A stretch of 64,000 bases of DNA from Pseudomonas sp. BCA17 (GCF_004519405.1 NZ_SGWI01000009.1:186001-250000), one strand, 5' to 3'; counted from the first letter of the stretch, positions 53,155 to 63,070 are shown. The notes: generated by a model from the letters alone, not told the origin. Translations and numbers: made by a program.

Positions 53155-54525
53155 ATGGGTTTGCAGGGCTATAGCGCAGCGGAACGGCTGGAACGGTTGC
53201 CCATCAGCGGCTACCACCGAGTCATCTTTATCATCATCGCCCTGGCGTTTTTCTTCGACTCCATGGACCTGGCGATGATGACCTTCCTTTTAGGCTCCAT
53301 CAAAACCGAGTTCGGCCTGAGCACCGCCCAAGCCGGGTTACTCGCCAGTTCGAGCTTTTTCGGCATGGTGGTCGGCGCCTCGTTGTCGGGGATGCTGGCG
53401 GATCGCTTTGGCCGTAAGCCGGTGTTTCAGTGGAGCATCGTGTTATGGGGCATTGCCAGCTACCTGTGCTCCACGGCGCAGACGCTGGAGATGCTGACGT
53501 TGTTTCGCGTCTTGCTGGGGATCGGCATGGGCATGGAATTTCCAATTGCCCAGTCGATGCTTTCGGAGCTGATTCCGGCCAAGGGGCGTGGGCGGTATAT
53601 CGCCTTGATGGATGGTTTTTGGCCGCTGGGGTTTGTGGCGGCGGGCGTGCTGTCTTACTTCCTGCTGCCGGTGATTGGCTGGCGTGACATCTTCCTGGTG
53701 TTGGCGGTGCCGGCGGTGTTTGTGCTGGCAATTCGGTTTTTTATCCCGGAGTCGCCGCGTTGGTTGGAGCAGGCCGGGCGGCATGGGGCCGCCGACAAGG
53801 TGTTGCAGAATATAGAACAGAAAGTGCGTGCCTCATTGGGCCGCGTCGATTTACCGGAGCCGATCCGCCTGCCACGGGTGGAGAGCACGCCGGGGACCTT
53901 CTTCTCGGCATTTCAGCAGTTGTGGTCGGTGCAGTATCGCCGGCGGACGATGATGATCTGGTGCGTCTGGTTCTTTGCCTTGCTCGGTTTTTACGGCCTG
54001 ACTTCGTGGCTGAGCGCGTTGCTGCAGCAGTCGGGTTTTGCTGTCACCCAGTCGGTGTATTACACCGTGATCATTTCCCTGGGGGGCATTCCCGGGTTCC
54101 TGATGGCTGCGTGGTTGGTGGAACGCTGGGGGCGCAAGCCGGTGTGCGTGGTGACGTTGCTCGGCGGCGGGGTGATGGCGTTTTTGTATGGGCAGAGCGC
54201 GGTGTTTGGCGGCAATGTCGGTTTGCTGATCACCTCGGGCTTGCTGATGCAGTTCTTTCTGTTCGGTATGTGGGCGGTGCTCTACACCTATACGCCAGAG
54301 TTGTATCCCACGTCTGCGCGGGCGACCGGCTCGGGTTTTGCCTCGGCGATTGGTCGGGTCGGCTCGTTGCTGGGGCCGTTGGTGACGGGGTTGGTATTCC
54401 CGGTTACCGGGCAGGGCGGGGTGTTTGCCTTGGGCGCGCTGTGTTTTGCAGTGGCGGCGCTGGTGGTGTGGGTGTTCGGAATGGAGACGAAGGGCAGGAC
54501 CCTGGAAGAGTTGACGCAGGCCTGA
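53155..54525 (+). CDS. MFS transporter (sugar/organic-acid porter type)
   Basis: A 456-aa MFS porter with 12 helices: motif A GMLADRFGRKPVFQ and the sugar-porter PESPRWLEQAGR. The N-terminal YHRVIFIIIALAFFFDSMDL recalls NiaP/AAHS-like importers of aromatic or nicotinate-type acids. The substrate is not certain. It follows the ArsR-like gene by 103 bp and may be controlled by it. Confidence 0.88.
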   Translation: MGLQGYSAAERLERLPISGYHRVIFIIIALAFFFDSMDLAMMTFLLGSIKTEFGLSTAQAGLLASSSFFGMVVGASLSGMLADRFGRKPVFQWSIVLWGIASYLCSTAQTLEMLTLFRVLLGIGMGMEFPIAQSMLSELIPAKGRGRYIALMDGFWPLGFVAAGVLSYFLLPVIGWRDIFLVLAVPAVFVLAIRFFIPESPRWLEQAGRHGAADKVLQNIEQKVRASLGRVDLPEPIRLPRVESTPGTFFSAFQQLWSVQYRRRTMMIWCVWFFALLGFYGLTSWLSALLQQSGFAVTQSVYYTVIISLGGIPGFLMAAWLVERWGRKPVCVVTLLGGGVMAFLYGQSAVFGGNVGLLITSGLLMQFFLFGMWAVLYTYTPELYPTSARATGSGFASAIGRVGSLLGPLVTGLVFPVTGQGGVFALGALCFAVAALVVWVFGMETKGRTLEELTQA

Positions 54526-54541
54526 AACTGATGAGGTCAGT

Positions 54542-54566
54542 GTGGGAGGGGCGGTGCCCCTCCCAC
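54542..54566. terminator. Strong 11-bp hairpin between convergent genes
   Basis: GTGGGAGGGGC and GCCCCTCCCAC form a perfect 11-bp stem with a GGT loop between the MFS and deaminase stops. It is REP-like and could act as a bidirectional terminator, though only GTTT follows on the plus strand. Confidence 0.6.
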
Positions 54567-54588
54567 GTTTCGATCTGCGTCTACTCAG

Positions 54589-55542
54589 TCATGGCTTGAC
54601 CAGTCGTGCGTCCAGGCTGTTCTGCGCCAGGCGTTTGGCCTGGTCCTGGGTCATGCCCAGCGAGGTGTACAGCGCGTGGAAGTTCTCGGTGACATAACCG
54701 CCGAAATACGCCGGGTCATCCGAGTTCACCGTCACCTTCACGCCACGCTCAAGCATGTCGAGGATGTTGTGCTGAGCCATGTCGTCGAATACGCACAGCT
54801 TGGTGTTGGACAGCGGGCACACCGTCAACGGGATCTGCTCATCGATGATGCGCTGCATCAGGCGCTCGTCTTCGATGGCGCGCACGCCATGGTCGATACG
54901 CTGGATTTTCAGCAGGTCGATGGCTTCCCAGATGTACTCGGGCGGGCCTTCTTCACCGGCGTGGGCCACGGTGAGGAAGCCTTCGTGGCGGGCACGGTCG
55001 AACACGCGCTGGAACTTGCTCGGCGGGTGCCCCATCTCCGAACTGTCCAGGCCCACGGCCACGAACGCGTCACGGAATGGCAGAGCCTGGTCGAGGGTCT
55101 TCTCGGCCTCGGCTTCGCTCAGGTGGCGCAGGAAGCTCAAGATCAAACCGCTGGTGATACCCAGTTGCTGCTCGCCATCTTTAAGTGCGGCAGCGATGCC
55201 GTTGAGCACTACTTCGAACGGCACGCCACGGTCGGTGTGGGTTTGTGGGTCGAAGAAGGGTTCGGTGTGGATCACGTTCTGTTCTTTGCAGCGCAGCAGG
55301 TAGGCCCAGGTCAGGTCGTAGAAGTCCTGGGAGGTGCGTAGCACGTCGGCGCCCTTGTAATACAGATCAAGGAACTCCTGCAGGTTGTTGAAGGCGTAAG
55401 CCTTGCGCAGGGTCTCGACGTCATTCCACGGCAGCGCAATCTTGTTGCGTTCGGCCAGGGCGAACAGCAACTCAGGCTCCAGCGAGCCTTCCAGGTGCAG
55501 GTGCAGTTCAGCCTTGGGCAGGGCGTTGAGCCAATCGTACAT
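54589..55542 (-). CDS. Adenine/adenosine deaminase
   Basis: A 317-aa metal-dependent deaminase: KAELHLHLEGSLEPE supplies the HxH metal ligands, VAHAGEEGPPEYI the His and catalytic Glu, RIDHGVRA a further His, and VNSDDPAYFGG the Asp ligand. The SSEMGHPP segment resembles bacterial adenine deaminases (PA0148-type) more than true adenosine deaminases. It converts adenine to hypoxanthine or adenosine to inosine. Confidence 0.9.
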   Translation of the reverse strand: MYDWLNALPKAELHLHLEGSLEPELLFALAERNKIALPWNDVETLRKAYAFNNLQEFLDLYYKGADVLRTSQDFYDLTWAYLLRCKEQNVIHTEPFFDPQTHTDRGVPFEVVLNGIAAALKDGEQQLGITSGLILSFLRHLSEAEAEKTLDQALPFRDAFVAVGLDSSEMGHPPSKFQRVFDRARHEGFLTVAHAGEEGPPEYIWEAIDLLKIQRIDHGVRAIEDERLMQRIIDEQIPLTVCPLSNTKLCVFDDMAQHNILDMLERGVKVTVNSDDPAYFGGYVTENFHALYTSLGMTQDQAKRLAQNSLDARLVKP

Positions 55543-55735
55543 GTCTAAATTCTCATCAGGTGCAATGGCGGCATTCTACAGGCCATGGATGAAATATTTG
55601 GCAAAACCTGACCAGCAGGAGAGTTTTGCTTTATTCATGCAAGGGCCGCCTGAACTAAGGTGTAACGAAACGTTAGCTACGTGCCGTAGTCTGTACCCCA
55701 TCAATGACTGATTAAGCTGTTCGATAAGGCCCGGA

Positions 55736-56827
55736 ATGCTCACATCCCTCAAGCAAGAAAAATTCATGCTGTTGGCGCTGATTGCCGCCATCGCCGCCTA
55801 CCCATTGGAACACTGGATGCTCCACAGCGGGCAGATGGTGGCGTTGCTCGCCGGCCTGGCCCTGATCGCGTTTATCGTGATGGCCTCGATGCGGGTGGCT
55901 CATCATGCCGAGCAATTGGCGGAAAAGGTCGGTGACCCCTACGGCACCATGATCCTGACCCTCGCCGCGGTGCTGGTGGAAGTGGTGATCCTGGCGATCA
56001 TGATGAGCAATGAGCCGTCGCCCACGCTGGTGCGCGACACCATCTATTCGGCGGTGATGCTCGATATCAACGGCATCCTCGGCCTTGCCGCGCTGATGGG
56101 CGGCATCAAGCATGGGGAGCAGTCCTACAACGACGACTCGGCGCGCACCTACAGCGTGATGATACTCACCGCCATGGGGGTGTCGATGGTGGTGCCGGAG
56201 TTTATCCCCGAAGCCGACTGGAAAATTTACTCGGCATTCACGATCGGCGCGATGGTGTTGCTCTACACCCTGTTCCTGCGCATGCAGGTGGGACCGCACA
56301 GCTATTTCTTCAGCTACAGCTACCCGCAAAAGCGTCGTAAGAACCAGCCGGAGGAACACCAGGAGCCGCCGGTCAATCTGGCGTTCTCCATCGCTACATT
56401 GGTGTTTGGGGTGATAGTGATTGGCGCACTGGCCGAGGTGATGTCCAAGACCCTCGACCTGGGGCTGGAAGGCACGGGCGCGCCGCCGGTGATTACCGCG
56501 ATTGTGGTCGCCGCCATTTCGGCCGCACCAGAAATCCTCACCGCTTTACGCGCCGCACTGGCCAACCGCATGCAGTCGGTGGTGAATATTGCGTTGGGCG
56601 CTTCATTGTCGACGGTGATCTTGACCGTGCCGGTGATGGAGGCCATGGCGCTCTACACCGGTCAGCCGTTTCAGATGGCGATGACGCCGGTACAAACGGT
56701 GATGGTGTTTATCACGCTGATCGTCAGCGCGATCAACCTCAACGATGGCGAAACCAACGCCATCGAAGGGATGACCCATTTCGTGTTGTTTGCGACCTTT
56801 ATCATGTTGTCGCTGCTGGGCTTGTAA
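55736..56827 (+). CDS. chaA: CaCA-family calcium/cation:proton antiporter (ChaA-like)
   Basis: A 363-aa protein with about 11 helices and the two alpha-repeats of cation/Ca2+ exchangers, seen at EQLAEKVGDPYGTMILTLAA (first) and VVAAISAAPEILTALRAA (second). It likely exports Ca2+, Na+ or K+ for H+ at high pH. It converges on the deaminase gene with 0 bp between stops. An alternative start (MLLALIAAIAAYP, 55766) is possible. Confidence 0.82.
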   Translation: MLTSLKQEKFMLLALIAAIAAYPLEHWMLHSGQMVALLAGLALIAFIVMASMRVAHHAEQLAEKVGDPYGTMILTLAAVLVEVVILAIMMSNEPSPTLVRDTIYSAVMLDINGILGLAALMGGIKHGEQSYNDDSARTYSVMILTAMGVSMVVPEFIPEADWKIYSAFTIGAMVLLYTLFLRMQVGPHSYFFSYSYPQKRRKNQPEEHQEPPVNLAFSIATLVFGVIVIGALAEVMSKTLDLGLEGTGAPPVITAIVVAAISAAPEILTALRAALANRMQSVVNIALGASLSTVILTVPVMEAMALYTGQPFQMAMTPVQTVMVFITLIVSAINLNDGETNAIEGMTHFVLFATFIMLSLLGL

Positions 56828-58183
56828 TCAACCGTCGATCAACTGCCGCGCGGCCTGGGTGTGATCGGCAATCAAGCCTTTCAGATCCAGGCCCTCGACC
56901 TGGCCGTCGATGACTCGCCAGCGGCCGCCGATCATGACCCTGTCCGCACGGTCCGCGCCGCACAACAGCAGCGCCGAGATCGGGTCATGGCTGCCGGAGA
57001 AGCGCAGTTCATCAAGCTTGAACAGCGCCAGGTCGGCCTGTTTTCCGACCGCCAATTCACCGATATCCGTACGTCCCAGCAATTGCGCCGAACCTTTGGT
57101 GGCCCAGCCCAGCACGCCTTCAGGGGTGATTTTTTCCGCGCCGTAACGCAGGCGTTGGATATACAGGGCCTGACGTGCCTCAAGGATCATGTTCGACGCA
57201 TCGTTGGACGCGGAGCCGTCCACGCCCAGGCCTATGGGCGCACCCGCGGCGAGCAGGTCGAGGGTGGGACAGATACCCGAGGCCAGGCGCATATTCGAAC
57301 TCGGGCAATGGCAGATACCGGTGCCGGCGGCACCCAGCCGCGCAATCTCGTCCGGGTTGAAGTGGATACCGTGGGCCAGCCAGGTACGCGGGCCGAGCCA
57401 ACCGACGCTGTCGAGATAGTCCACGGTGCGCAGGCCGAATCGTTGCAGGCAGAAGTCTTCCTCATCGAGGGTTTCCGCCAGGTGTGTATGCAGGCGTACG
57501 TCGAGCGTATTGGCCAGTTCGGCGCTGGCTTGCATGATGTGTGGCGTGACGGAAAACGGCGAGCAGGGCGCCAGGGCAATCTGGATCTGCGCGCCATCGC
57601 CACGTTGGTGGTAGGCGTGGATCAGGCGTTGGCTGTCTTCTAGAATGACCTGGCCTTGTTGCACGGTCTGCTGCGGTGGCAGCCCACCGTCGGCTTCGCC
57701 CAGGCTCATGGAACCGCGGGTAAGCATGGCGCGCATGCCCAGTTCGCGCACACTCTGCACTTGCACGTCGATGGCATTTTCCAGGCCATCGGGGAATAGG
57801 TAGTGGTGATCCCCCGCAGTCGTACAGCCTGAGAGCAGCAATTCGGCCAACGCGACTTTGGACGCCAGCGCGAGTTTTTCCGGCGTCAGTCGAGCCCAGA
57901 CCGGATAGAGGGTTTTCAGCCACGGGAACAACGGCTGATTGACCACTGGCGCCCAGGCGCGGGTCAGGGTTTGGTAGAAGTGGTGGTGGGTGTTGATCAA
58001 GCCGGGAAGAACGACATGCTCGCGAGCATCGAATACCTGCGCACAGGGCTGCGCAGGTTCTTGCCCTTGGGCCAGCACTTCGGTAATGACACTGTCTTGC
58101 AGCACCAGGCCGCCACGGGCGTCGAGGTCGTTGGCAGTGAAAATCGCGAGTGGGTTTTTTAACCAGATACGGGTCGCAGGCAT
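56828..58183 (-). CDS. 8-Oxoguanine-type aminohydrolase (amidohydrolase family)
   Basis: A 451-aa amidohydrolase: metal ligands in LINTHHHFYQTLTRAW and HTHLAETLDEEDFC, a catalytic HGIHFNPDEIARL, SSNMRLASGICPT and LGVDGSASNDASN with Asp. This matches 8-oxoguanine deaminase (PA0142-like), which hydrolyses 8-oxoguanine to urate. Together with the adenine deaminase it suggests purine salvage or disposal. Its end abuts the chaA stop. Confidence 0.87.
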   Translation of the reverse strand: MPATRIWLKNPLAIFTANDLDARGGLVLQDSVITEVLAQGQEPAQPCAQVFDAREHVVLPGLINTHHHFYQTLTRAWAPVVNQPLFPWLKTLYPVWARLTPEKLALASKVALAELLLSGCTTAGDHHYLFPDGLENAIDVQVQSVRELGMRAMLTRGSMSLGEADGGLPPQQTVQQGQVILEDSQRLIHAYHQRGDGAQIQIALAPCSPFSVTPHIMQASAELANTLDVRLHTHLAETLDEEDFCLQRFGLRTVDYLDSVGWLGPRTWLAHGIHFNPDEIARLGAAGTGICHCPSSNMRLASGICPTLDLLAAGAPIGLGVDGSASNDASNMILEARQALYIQRLRYGAEKITPEGVLGWATKGSAQLLGRTDIGELAVGKQADLALFKLDELRFSGSHDPISALLLCGADRADRVMIGGRWRVIDGQVEGLDLKGLIADHTQAARQLIDG

Positions 58184-58327
58184 TGGCCGGCTCCTCTGAA
58201 TGATGGGTTCAGGTTTGCCAGCTCAGTGTTGCCCTGTCTGCTGATCCAGGGTCGCCGGTGAAGGCGAGGGGGCAGTCTACGCGTGGAGCATTATCGACCG
58301 CAATCGGGCGATAACGCTCCACCGGGT

Positions 58328-59014
58328 TTACCAGGCGATGGTATCGCCCTTGTAGTCGATGAAGTGATGGCCGCCTTTGCCTGTGTAGGCGTTCACTTGT
58401 GCCACCAGGCCGCGCACGCTGGTGTCGACATCGATGTGCGCGTCTTCCCCGCCCATGTCGGTTTTCACCCAGCCCGGGTGCAGTGACAGCACGGTGAGCC
58501 TGTGATCGCCGAGTTGAGTGACGAAGCTGTTGGTCATGGAGTTGAGGGCGGCCTTGCTGGCTTTGTACAGCGCCAGGTCCGACCCGTCGGGAATGGCCAC
58601 GCTGCCGAGCACCGAACTCATGAACGCCAGTACGCCGCTGTCCTTGCGGATCTGCCCGACAAAGCGCTGGGCCAGGTTGATCGGTGCCACGGCGTTGGTG
58701 AAGAACAGTTGGCCGACTTCTGCCAGCGTAGCGTGGCCCGGCTCCTGATTGGCGGGGCCCTTGACGCCGGCATTGACGAACAGCAGGTCGAAGGTGCGGT
58801 CTTTCAGGCGTTGGCTCAAGGCGATCACGGCTTGTTGATCATCCATATCCAACTTCTCGATGTGCACCGGGCCTACCGCTTTCAGGGCATCGGCTTTATT
58901 CGGATCACGCACGGTGGCGGTCACGTCCCAGCCGTCCTGAAGCAATTGCTTGACCAGGCCAAGGCCCAGCCCGCGCGAGGCGCCGATGATCAATGCGGTT
59001 TTTGGCGTAGACAT
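58328..59014 (-). CDS. Short-chain dehydrogenase/reductase
   Basis: A 228-aa classical SDR-like protein: LIIGASRGLGLGLVKQLL (NAD(P) site), FVNAGVKG (NNAG position), FMSSVLGSV and LYKASKAALN (Tyr-x-x-x-Lys). The C terminus SLHPGWVKTDMGG is typical of the CsgA-like group. Substrate unknown. Start at MSTPKTALIIGA. Confidence 0.87.
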   Translation of the reverse strand: MSTPKTALIIGASRGLGLGLVKQLLQDGWDVTATVRDPNKADALKAVGPVHIEKLDMDDQQAVIALSQRLKDRTFDLLFVNAGVKGPANQEPGHATLAEVGQLFFTNAVAPINLAQRFVGQIRKDSGVLAFMSSVLGSVAIPDGSDLALYKASKAALNSMTNSFVTQLGDHRLTVLSLHPGWVKTDMGGEDAHIDVDTSVRGLVAQVNAYTGKGGHHFIDYKGDTIAW

Positions 59015-59200
59015 GAAAGGCTTCCTTTGGAGTCGCGGTTCAGTGAATTCGGCTGACAACATTACCCCAGGCTTGGGCAAATGGGGTTAAGAGTTGTTGA
59101 ACAAAAAACGAACAGTGCCCGCAAGCCCTTATGACAGAAGGGTTACAAACGGATGTGCTCAGGTTATCCACAGGCAGGTGCACAGTAGATGTGGGCAGTT

Positions 59201-59782
59201 TCAACGCTGTAGCAGGATGCGCCCACGGCTGAGGTCGGCGAGTTGGGTTTGCAGGGTGTCGATGTGAGCCTCCCCCAGCGCCAGTTGTAATTCGACGCCG
59301 TTGGCGGTGAAGTTTTCGTCCACCACCAAGCCGCCCAGTTCAGCGACGCGCAGTTTCACCAGGTTCAACTCAGAGAATCCGCAGGCGCAGCTCAGTGGCA
59401 CACGGCTGATCAGTTCGATGCGCTCGGCATTTTGCAGGCATTTGTTCGCCCCACCACCGTAGGCCCGGGCCAGGCCGCCAGTGCCCAGTTGGATACCGCC
59501 GTACCAGCGAATCACCAGCACGGCGACCTGATCGAACCCTTGGGCTTCGATGGCGGCCAGGATCGGCCGCCCGGCCGTGCCGCCGGGTTCGCCGTCATCA
59601 TTGCTACGGTACTGGTCGGCCAGCTTCCAGGCCCAACAGTTGTGTGTGGCGTTGAGGTCGCTGTGTTGCTCGAAAAACGCTTGGGCGTCCTGCGGGCTGG
59701 TGATTGGCGCGGCGAGGGTGATGAAGCGGCTTTTACGGATTTCTTCACGAAATTCGCAAAAGCCGGTGAGCGTGAAAGGCAT
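59201..59782 (-). CDS. yigZ: YigZ/IMPACT family protein
   Basis: A 193-aa UPF0029/IMPACT protein: KSRFITLAAPITSPQDAQAF, NCWAWKLADQYRSNDDGEPG and GTAGRPILAAIE plus the KWYGG-like VIRWYGGIQLGTGGLARAY are characteristic. Its function in translation or stress is not settled. It lies 12 bp downstream of the TetR gene, probably in one operon. Confidence 0.9.
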   Translation of the reverse strand: MPFTLTGFCEFREEIRKSRFITLAAPITSPQDAQAFFEQHSDLNATHNCWAWKLADQYRSNDDGEPGGTAGRPILAAIEAQGFDQVAVLVIRWYGGIQLGTGGLARAYGGGANKCLQNAERIELISRVPLSCACGFSELNLVKLRVAELGGLVVDENFTANGVELQLALGEAHIDTLQTQLADLSRGRILLQR

Positions 59783-59794
59783 AAGTCGCTTCGT

Positions 59795-60454
59795 TTATGG
59801 GGCTGGCTTGATGCCACAGCCTTTGAGAATGATGTGGATCAGGTTAGTGCCGGCATCTTCCATGTCCTGCTTGGTCAGCTTGGTGCGGCCGGTGACGCGG
59901 CAGATTTGCGTCGCGAAGTCGGCATAGTGTTGGGTGCTGCCCCACAGCAGGAAGATCAGGTGCACAGGATCGATAGGGTCCATCTTGCCCGCTTCGATCC
60001 ATGCCTGGAACACCGCCGCCCGGCCGCTGAACCAGGCGCGGTAGTCCTGGCTGAAATACTCGGTAAGGCATTCGCCGCCGCTGATGATCTCCATCGCGAA
60101 GATCCGCGAGGCTTGCGGGTGACGCCGGGAGAACTCCATTTTGGTGCGGATGTAGCGAGTGAGCGCCACCGCCGGGTCGTCCTCGGCGGTCAGCGCGTTG
60201 AAGGTGCTGTCCCACAGTTCGAGGATGTTGCTGAGCACCGCGATGTACAGGCCCAGTTTGTTGGTGAAGTAGTAATGCAAGTTGGCCTTGGGCAGCCCGG
60301 CACTCGATGCGATGGTGTTCATGCTGGTGCCTTTGTAGCCGTGGCGCGCGAACTCATCTTCAGCGGCCTGAAGAATCGCTTGTTCGTTCTTTTGTCGAAT
60401 GCGGCTGGCGGGCTTACCGGCGTGGTGGCTGTGGGCAGGAACTTCGAGGCTCAT
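59795..60454 (-). CDS. TetR-family regulator (RutR-like)
   Basis: A 219-aa TetR regulator with HTH QAILQAAEDEFARHGYKG and ASSAGLPKANLHYYFTNKL, and a C-terminal RutR-type ligand domain. RutR senses uracil in E. coli; here the neighbour is an NCS2 nucleobase permease, consistent with nucleobase control. An alternative start 13 codons upstream (60493) exists. Confidence 0.87.
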   Translation of the reverse strand: MSLEVPAHSHHAGKPASRIRQKNEQAILQAAEDEFARHGYKGTSMNTIASSAGLPKANLHYYFTNKLGLYIAVLSNILELWDSTFNALTAEDDPAVALTRYIRTKMEFSRRHPQASRIFAMEIISGGECLTEYFSQDYRAWFSGRAAVFQAWIEAGKMDPIDPVHLIFLLWGSTQHYADFATQICRVTGRTKLTKQDMEDAGTNLIHIILKGCGIKPAP

Positions 60455-60541
60455 GGAGGTTTCCGTGCTGATCGATAGAGACGACGTGTGCACAGATAAC
60501 CCACCCTCAAGCCTCAGACAAGTCCCGATGCAATAAAACCC

Positions 60542-61984
60542 TTAAAGCGGTTCCAGCGTGTCGCTTTCCGCAGTGTGATTTGCGCCAGCGCGACTGGCTT
60601 TGGCTTCGGGCAATAACAGGCACAACAGGATCGCCGTCAGCCCTCCGCTGGTGATGGCCGAGTCGAACAGGTTCTGCACCAGGGCCGGCATCAAATGCAG
60701 CAGGTTGGGTTGCGCGGCGATGCCCAGGCCCACGCCAAACGAGGTGGCGATGATCAGCATGCTGCGCCGGTCCAGCGGCGCCTGGGCGAGGATGCGTACA
60801 CCCGCGGCGGCTACGCTGCCGAACATCACCAGGGTTGCACCGCCCAATACCGGCTTGGGGATTTGCTGCAGTACGGCACCAATCAGCGGAAACAAACCGA
60901 GACAGAACAGCACGAGGCCTATGTATAAGCCTACGTAACGGCTGGCCACGCCGGTGAGCTGGATAACACCGTTGTTCTGCGCAAAGGTGGTGTTGGGAAA
61001 GGCGCTGAAAGTGGCGGCGATCATGCAACTGACGCCATCGCCCAATACGCCGCCCTTGAGTCGGTTGATATAAGACGGGCCACTGATGGGTTGGCGGGCG
61101 ATCATGCAATTGGCGGTGAGGTCGCCCACGGTTTCGATACTGCTGATCAGGTAAATCAGCGCGATCGGCAGGAAGGCGCTCCAGTCGAAATTGAAACCAA
61201 AGCGAAACGGGATCGGCAGGCTGATCAAGGGCAAGTCAGGCAGAGCTTGAGGGACCAGTTTACCGCTCAACCAGGATGCAAGGCTGCCGAGGGCCAATCC
61301 GATAATGATCGCGGAGAGGCGCACCCATGGCGTGTTCGAGCGGTTGAGCAGGATGATCGTCAGCACCACGAACAGGCCCAGGGCCAGGTTGATGGGCGCG
61401 CCGAAGTCAGGAGCGTTGAAACCACCGCCCAGGTCGGTGATGCCCACTTTGATCAGGCTGATGCCGATCAGCGTGATGACAATCCCGGTCACCAACGGCG
61501 TGATTACCCGACGCAACTGGCCGATAAAACGGCTCAGTACGATCTGTACCAGAGCACCGAAAAAGCACACGCCGAAGATCATCGCCATGATGTCCTCCGG
61601 GCTACCGCCGCGTTGCTTGACCAGGAAACCTGCCGACAGCACCGCGCCGAGAAACGCAAAGCTGGTGCCTTGCAGGCAGATCATGCCGGCACCAATGCCA
61701 AATGGTCTGCGCGCCTGGATGAAGGTTCCTACGCCGGAGACCATGAGCGCCATGCTGATCAGGTAGGGCAGGTGGGCGGTCAGGCCCAGAGTGGACCCGA
61801 TGATCAGCGGCGGGGTGATGATGCCGACGAAGGCAGCCAGCACATGTTGCATGGCGGCCAGGCATGCGGCGGTGGGTTTGGGCCGGTCGTTGAGGCCGTA
61901 GATCAGGTCGCTGGTGGTGGAGGATTCTGGTGGCATGGCGGGCAAACTCAAGGCGGACGGTTCAAGGTCCTGGGGCTCTTGCAA
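60542..61984 (-). CDS. NCS2 nucleobase:cation symporter (uracil/xanthine/urate permease)
   Basis: A 480-aa permease with about 12-14 helices. Typical features are AAMQHVLAAFVGIITPPLIIG, CLQGTSFAFLGAVLSAG, SSIETVGDLTANCMIA (NCS2 signature with Glu) and NTTFAQNNGVIQLTGV. It imports xanthine, urate or uracil. The TetR and yigZ genes follow in the same orientation. Confidence 0.9.
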   Translation of the reverse strand: MQEPQDLEPSALSLPAMPPESSTTSDLIYGLNDRPKPTAACLAAMQHVLAAFVGIITPPLIIGSTLGLTAHLPYLISMALMVSGVGTFIQARRPFGIGAGMICLQGTSFAFLGAVLSAGFLVKQRGGSPEDIMAMIFGVCFFGALVQIVLSRFIGQLRRVITPLVTGIVITLIGISLIKVGITDLGGGFNAPDFGAPINLALGLFVVLTIILLNRSNTPWVRLSAIIIGLALGSLASWLSGKLVPQALPDLPLISLPIPFRFGFNFDWSAFLPIALIYLISSIETVGDLTANCMIARQPISGPSYINRLKGGVLGDGVSCMIAATFSAFPNTTFAQNNGVIQLTGVASRYVGLYIGLVLFCLGLFPLIGAVLQQIPKPVLGGATLVMFGSVAAAGVRILAQAPLDRRSMLIIATSFGVGLGIAAQPNLLHLMPALVQNLFDSAITSGGLTAILLCLLLPEAKASRAGANHTAESDTLEPL

Positions 61985-62024
61985 AAAGCTGTCCAGTTGC
62001 TCAGCTTTTTACGTAAGGCCCGAG

Positions 62025-62945
62025 TTAGCGCGTTGCGGCCAGACTTTCGAGGAAGCTTTCCAGCACCAAATGAGGGCGACGCCCCTTGCGCGTGACCGAT
62101 GCCAGGCTTAAATCGTAAAAGCGTGTAGCCGATTTCAACGGGCGCAGTCGGCCTTGTTGCACCCAGAGGCTGGCGTAGTGGTCGGGCAGGTAACCGATAT
62201 AGCGCCCGGTGAGGATCAGGAACGCCATGCCTTCGCGGTCCGATGCGCTGGCGGTGCAGTTGAGGGCCTGATAATGGGCCTGGATCTCGGCAGGCAGACG
62301 GAAAGTGGGGGCGATGGCGTCCTGGCTGTCGATGCGGGCGTCGTCCAGCAGCGTGTCGTCGGCATAAAACAGCGGATGGCCGACGGCGCAGTAGAGCAGC
62401 GAACGTTCGCTGTACAACGGCTGGTATTCGAGACCCGAAAGAGCGCTGGCCTGAGGCACTACGCCGACATGCAGGCGGCCGTCGAGTACGCCTTGTTCGA
62501 CCTCATTGGGCGCGATCATGCGGATCTGGATCTGCACGTCCGGGCCACGCTCTTTCAACTGCGCCAGAGCGTGGGTAATACGCATGTGGGGCAGGGTGAC
62601 CAGGTTGTCGGTGAGGCCGATGATCAGCTCACCGCGCAAATGCTGGTGCAGGCCGTTGACCTCGGTGCGGAAACTTTCCAAGGCACTTAAGAGTTGCAGC
62701 GCCGACTGATATACCTCACGGCCTTCTTCCGTCAGGGAAAAACCGGCACGGCCGCGCTGGCAAAGCCTTAAACCGAGGCGTTGCTCCAGGTCACTCATTT
62801 GCTGGCTGATGGCCGAGCGCCCGATGCCTAGCACGGTTTCGGCTGCCGAGAAGCCACCGCATTCCACTACGCTGCGAAAGATGCGCAGCAGGCGGATATC
62901 GAAGTCGCTGACTTGGGCCAGGGGATCGGGGCGACGGCTGCTCAT
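62025..62945 (-). CDS. bauR: LysR-family regulator BauR
   Basis: A 306-aa LysR activator: HTH LLRIFRSVVECGGFSAAETV and SDLEQRLGLRLCQRG, with an effector domain (LIIGLTDNLVTLPHM). It is divergent from bauA, the arrangement seen in P. aeruginosa PA0133-PA0132, where BauR activates beta-alanine catabolism. Confidence 0.88.
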   Translation of the reverse strand: MSSRRPDPLAQVSDFDIRLLRIFRSVVECGGFSAAETVLGIGRSAISQQMSDLEQRLGLRLCQRGRAGFSLTEEGREVYQSALQLLSALESFRTEVNGLHQHLRGELIIGLTDNLVTLPHMRITHALAQLKERGPDVQIQIRMIAPNEVEQGVLDGRLHVGVVPQASALSGLEYQPLYSERSLLYCAVGHPLFYADDTLLDDARIDSQDAIAPTFRLPAEIQAHYQALNCTASASDREGMAFLILTGRYIGYLPDHYASLWVQQGRLRPLKSATRFYDLSLASVTRKGRRPHLVLESFLESLAATR

Positions 62946-63070
62946 AGTTTAGTGAATGCCTGACTGAAGGTTATAAAAGTTGGATTTCACCGACTTTATC
63001 GCCGTGGCAATTTAGCTGCAACACTGCTTTCCAATCCCGACGCTGCCTTTTGCCCCGCGAGGTTTTGCTG
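62946..63070. promoter_or_regulatory. Divergent bauR-bauA control region
   Basis: The 125-bp gap contains a dyad ATAAAAGT (62973-62980) and ACTTTAT (62993-62999), a candidate LysR-type binding site between the divergent genes. Exact promoters are not clear. Confidence 0.5.
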
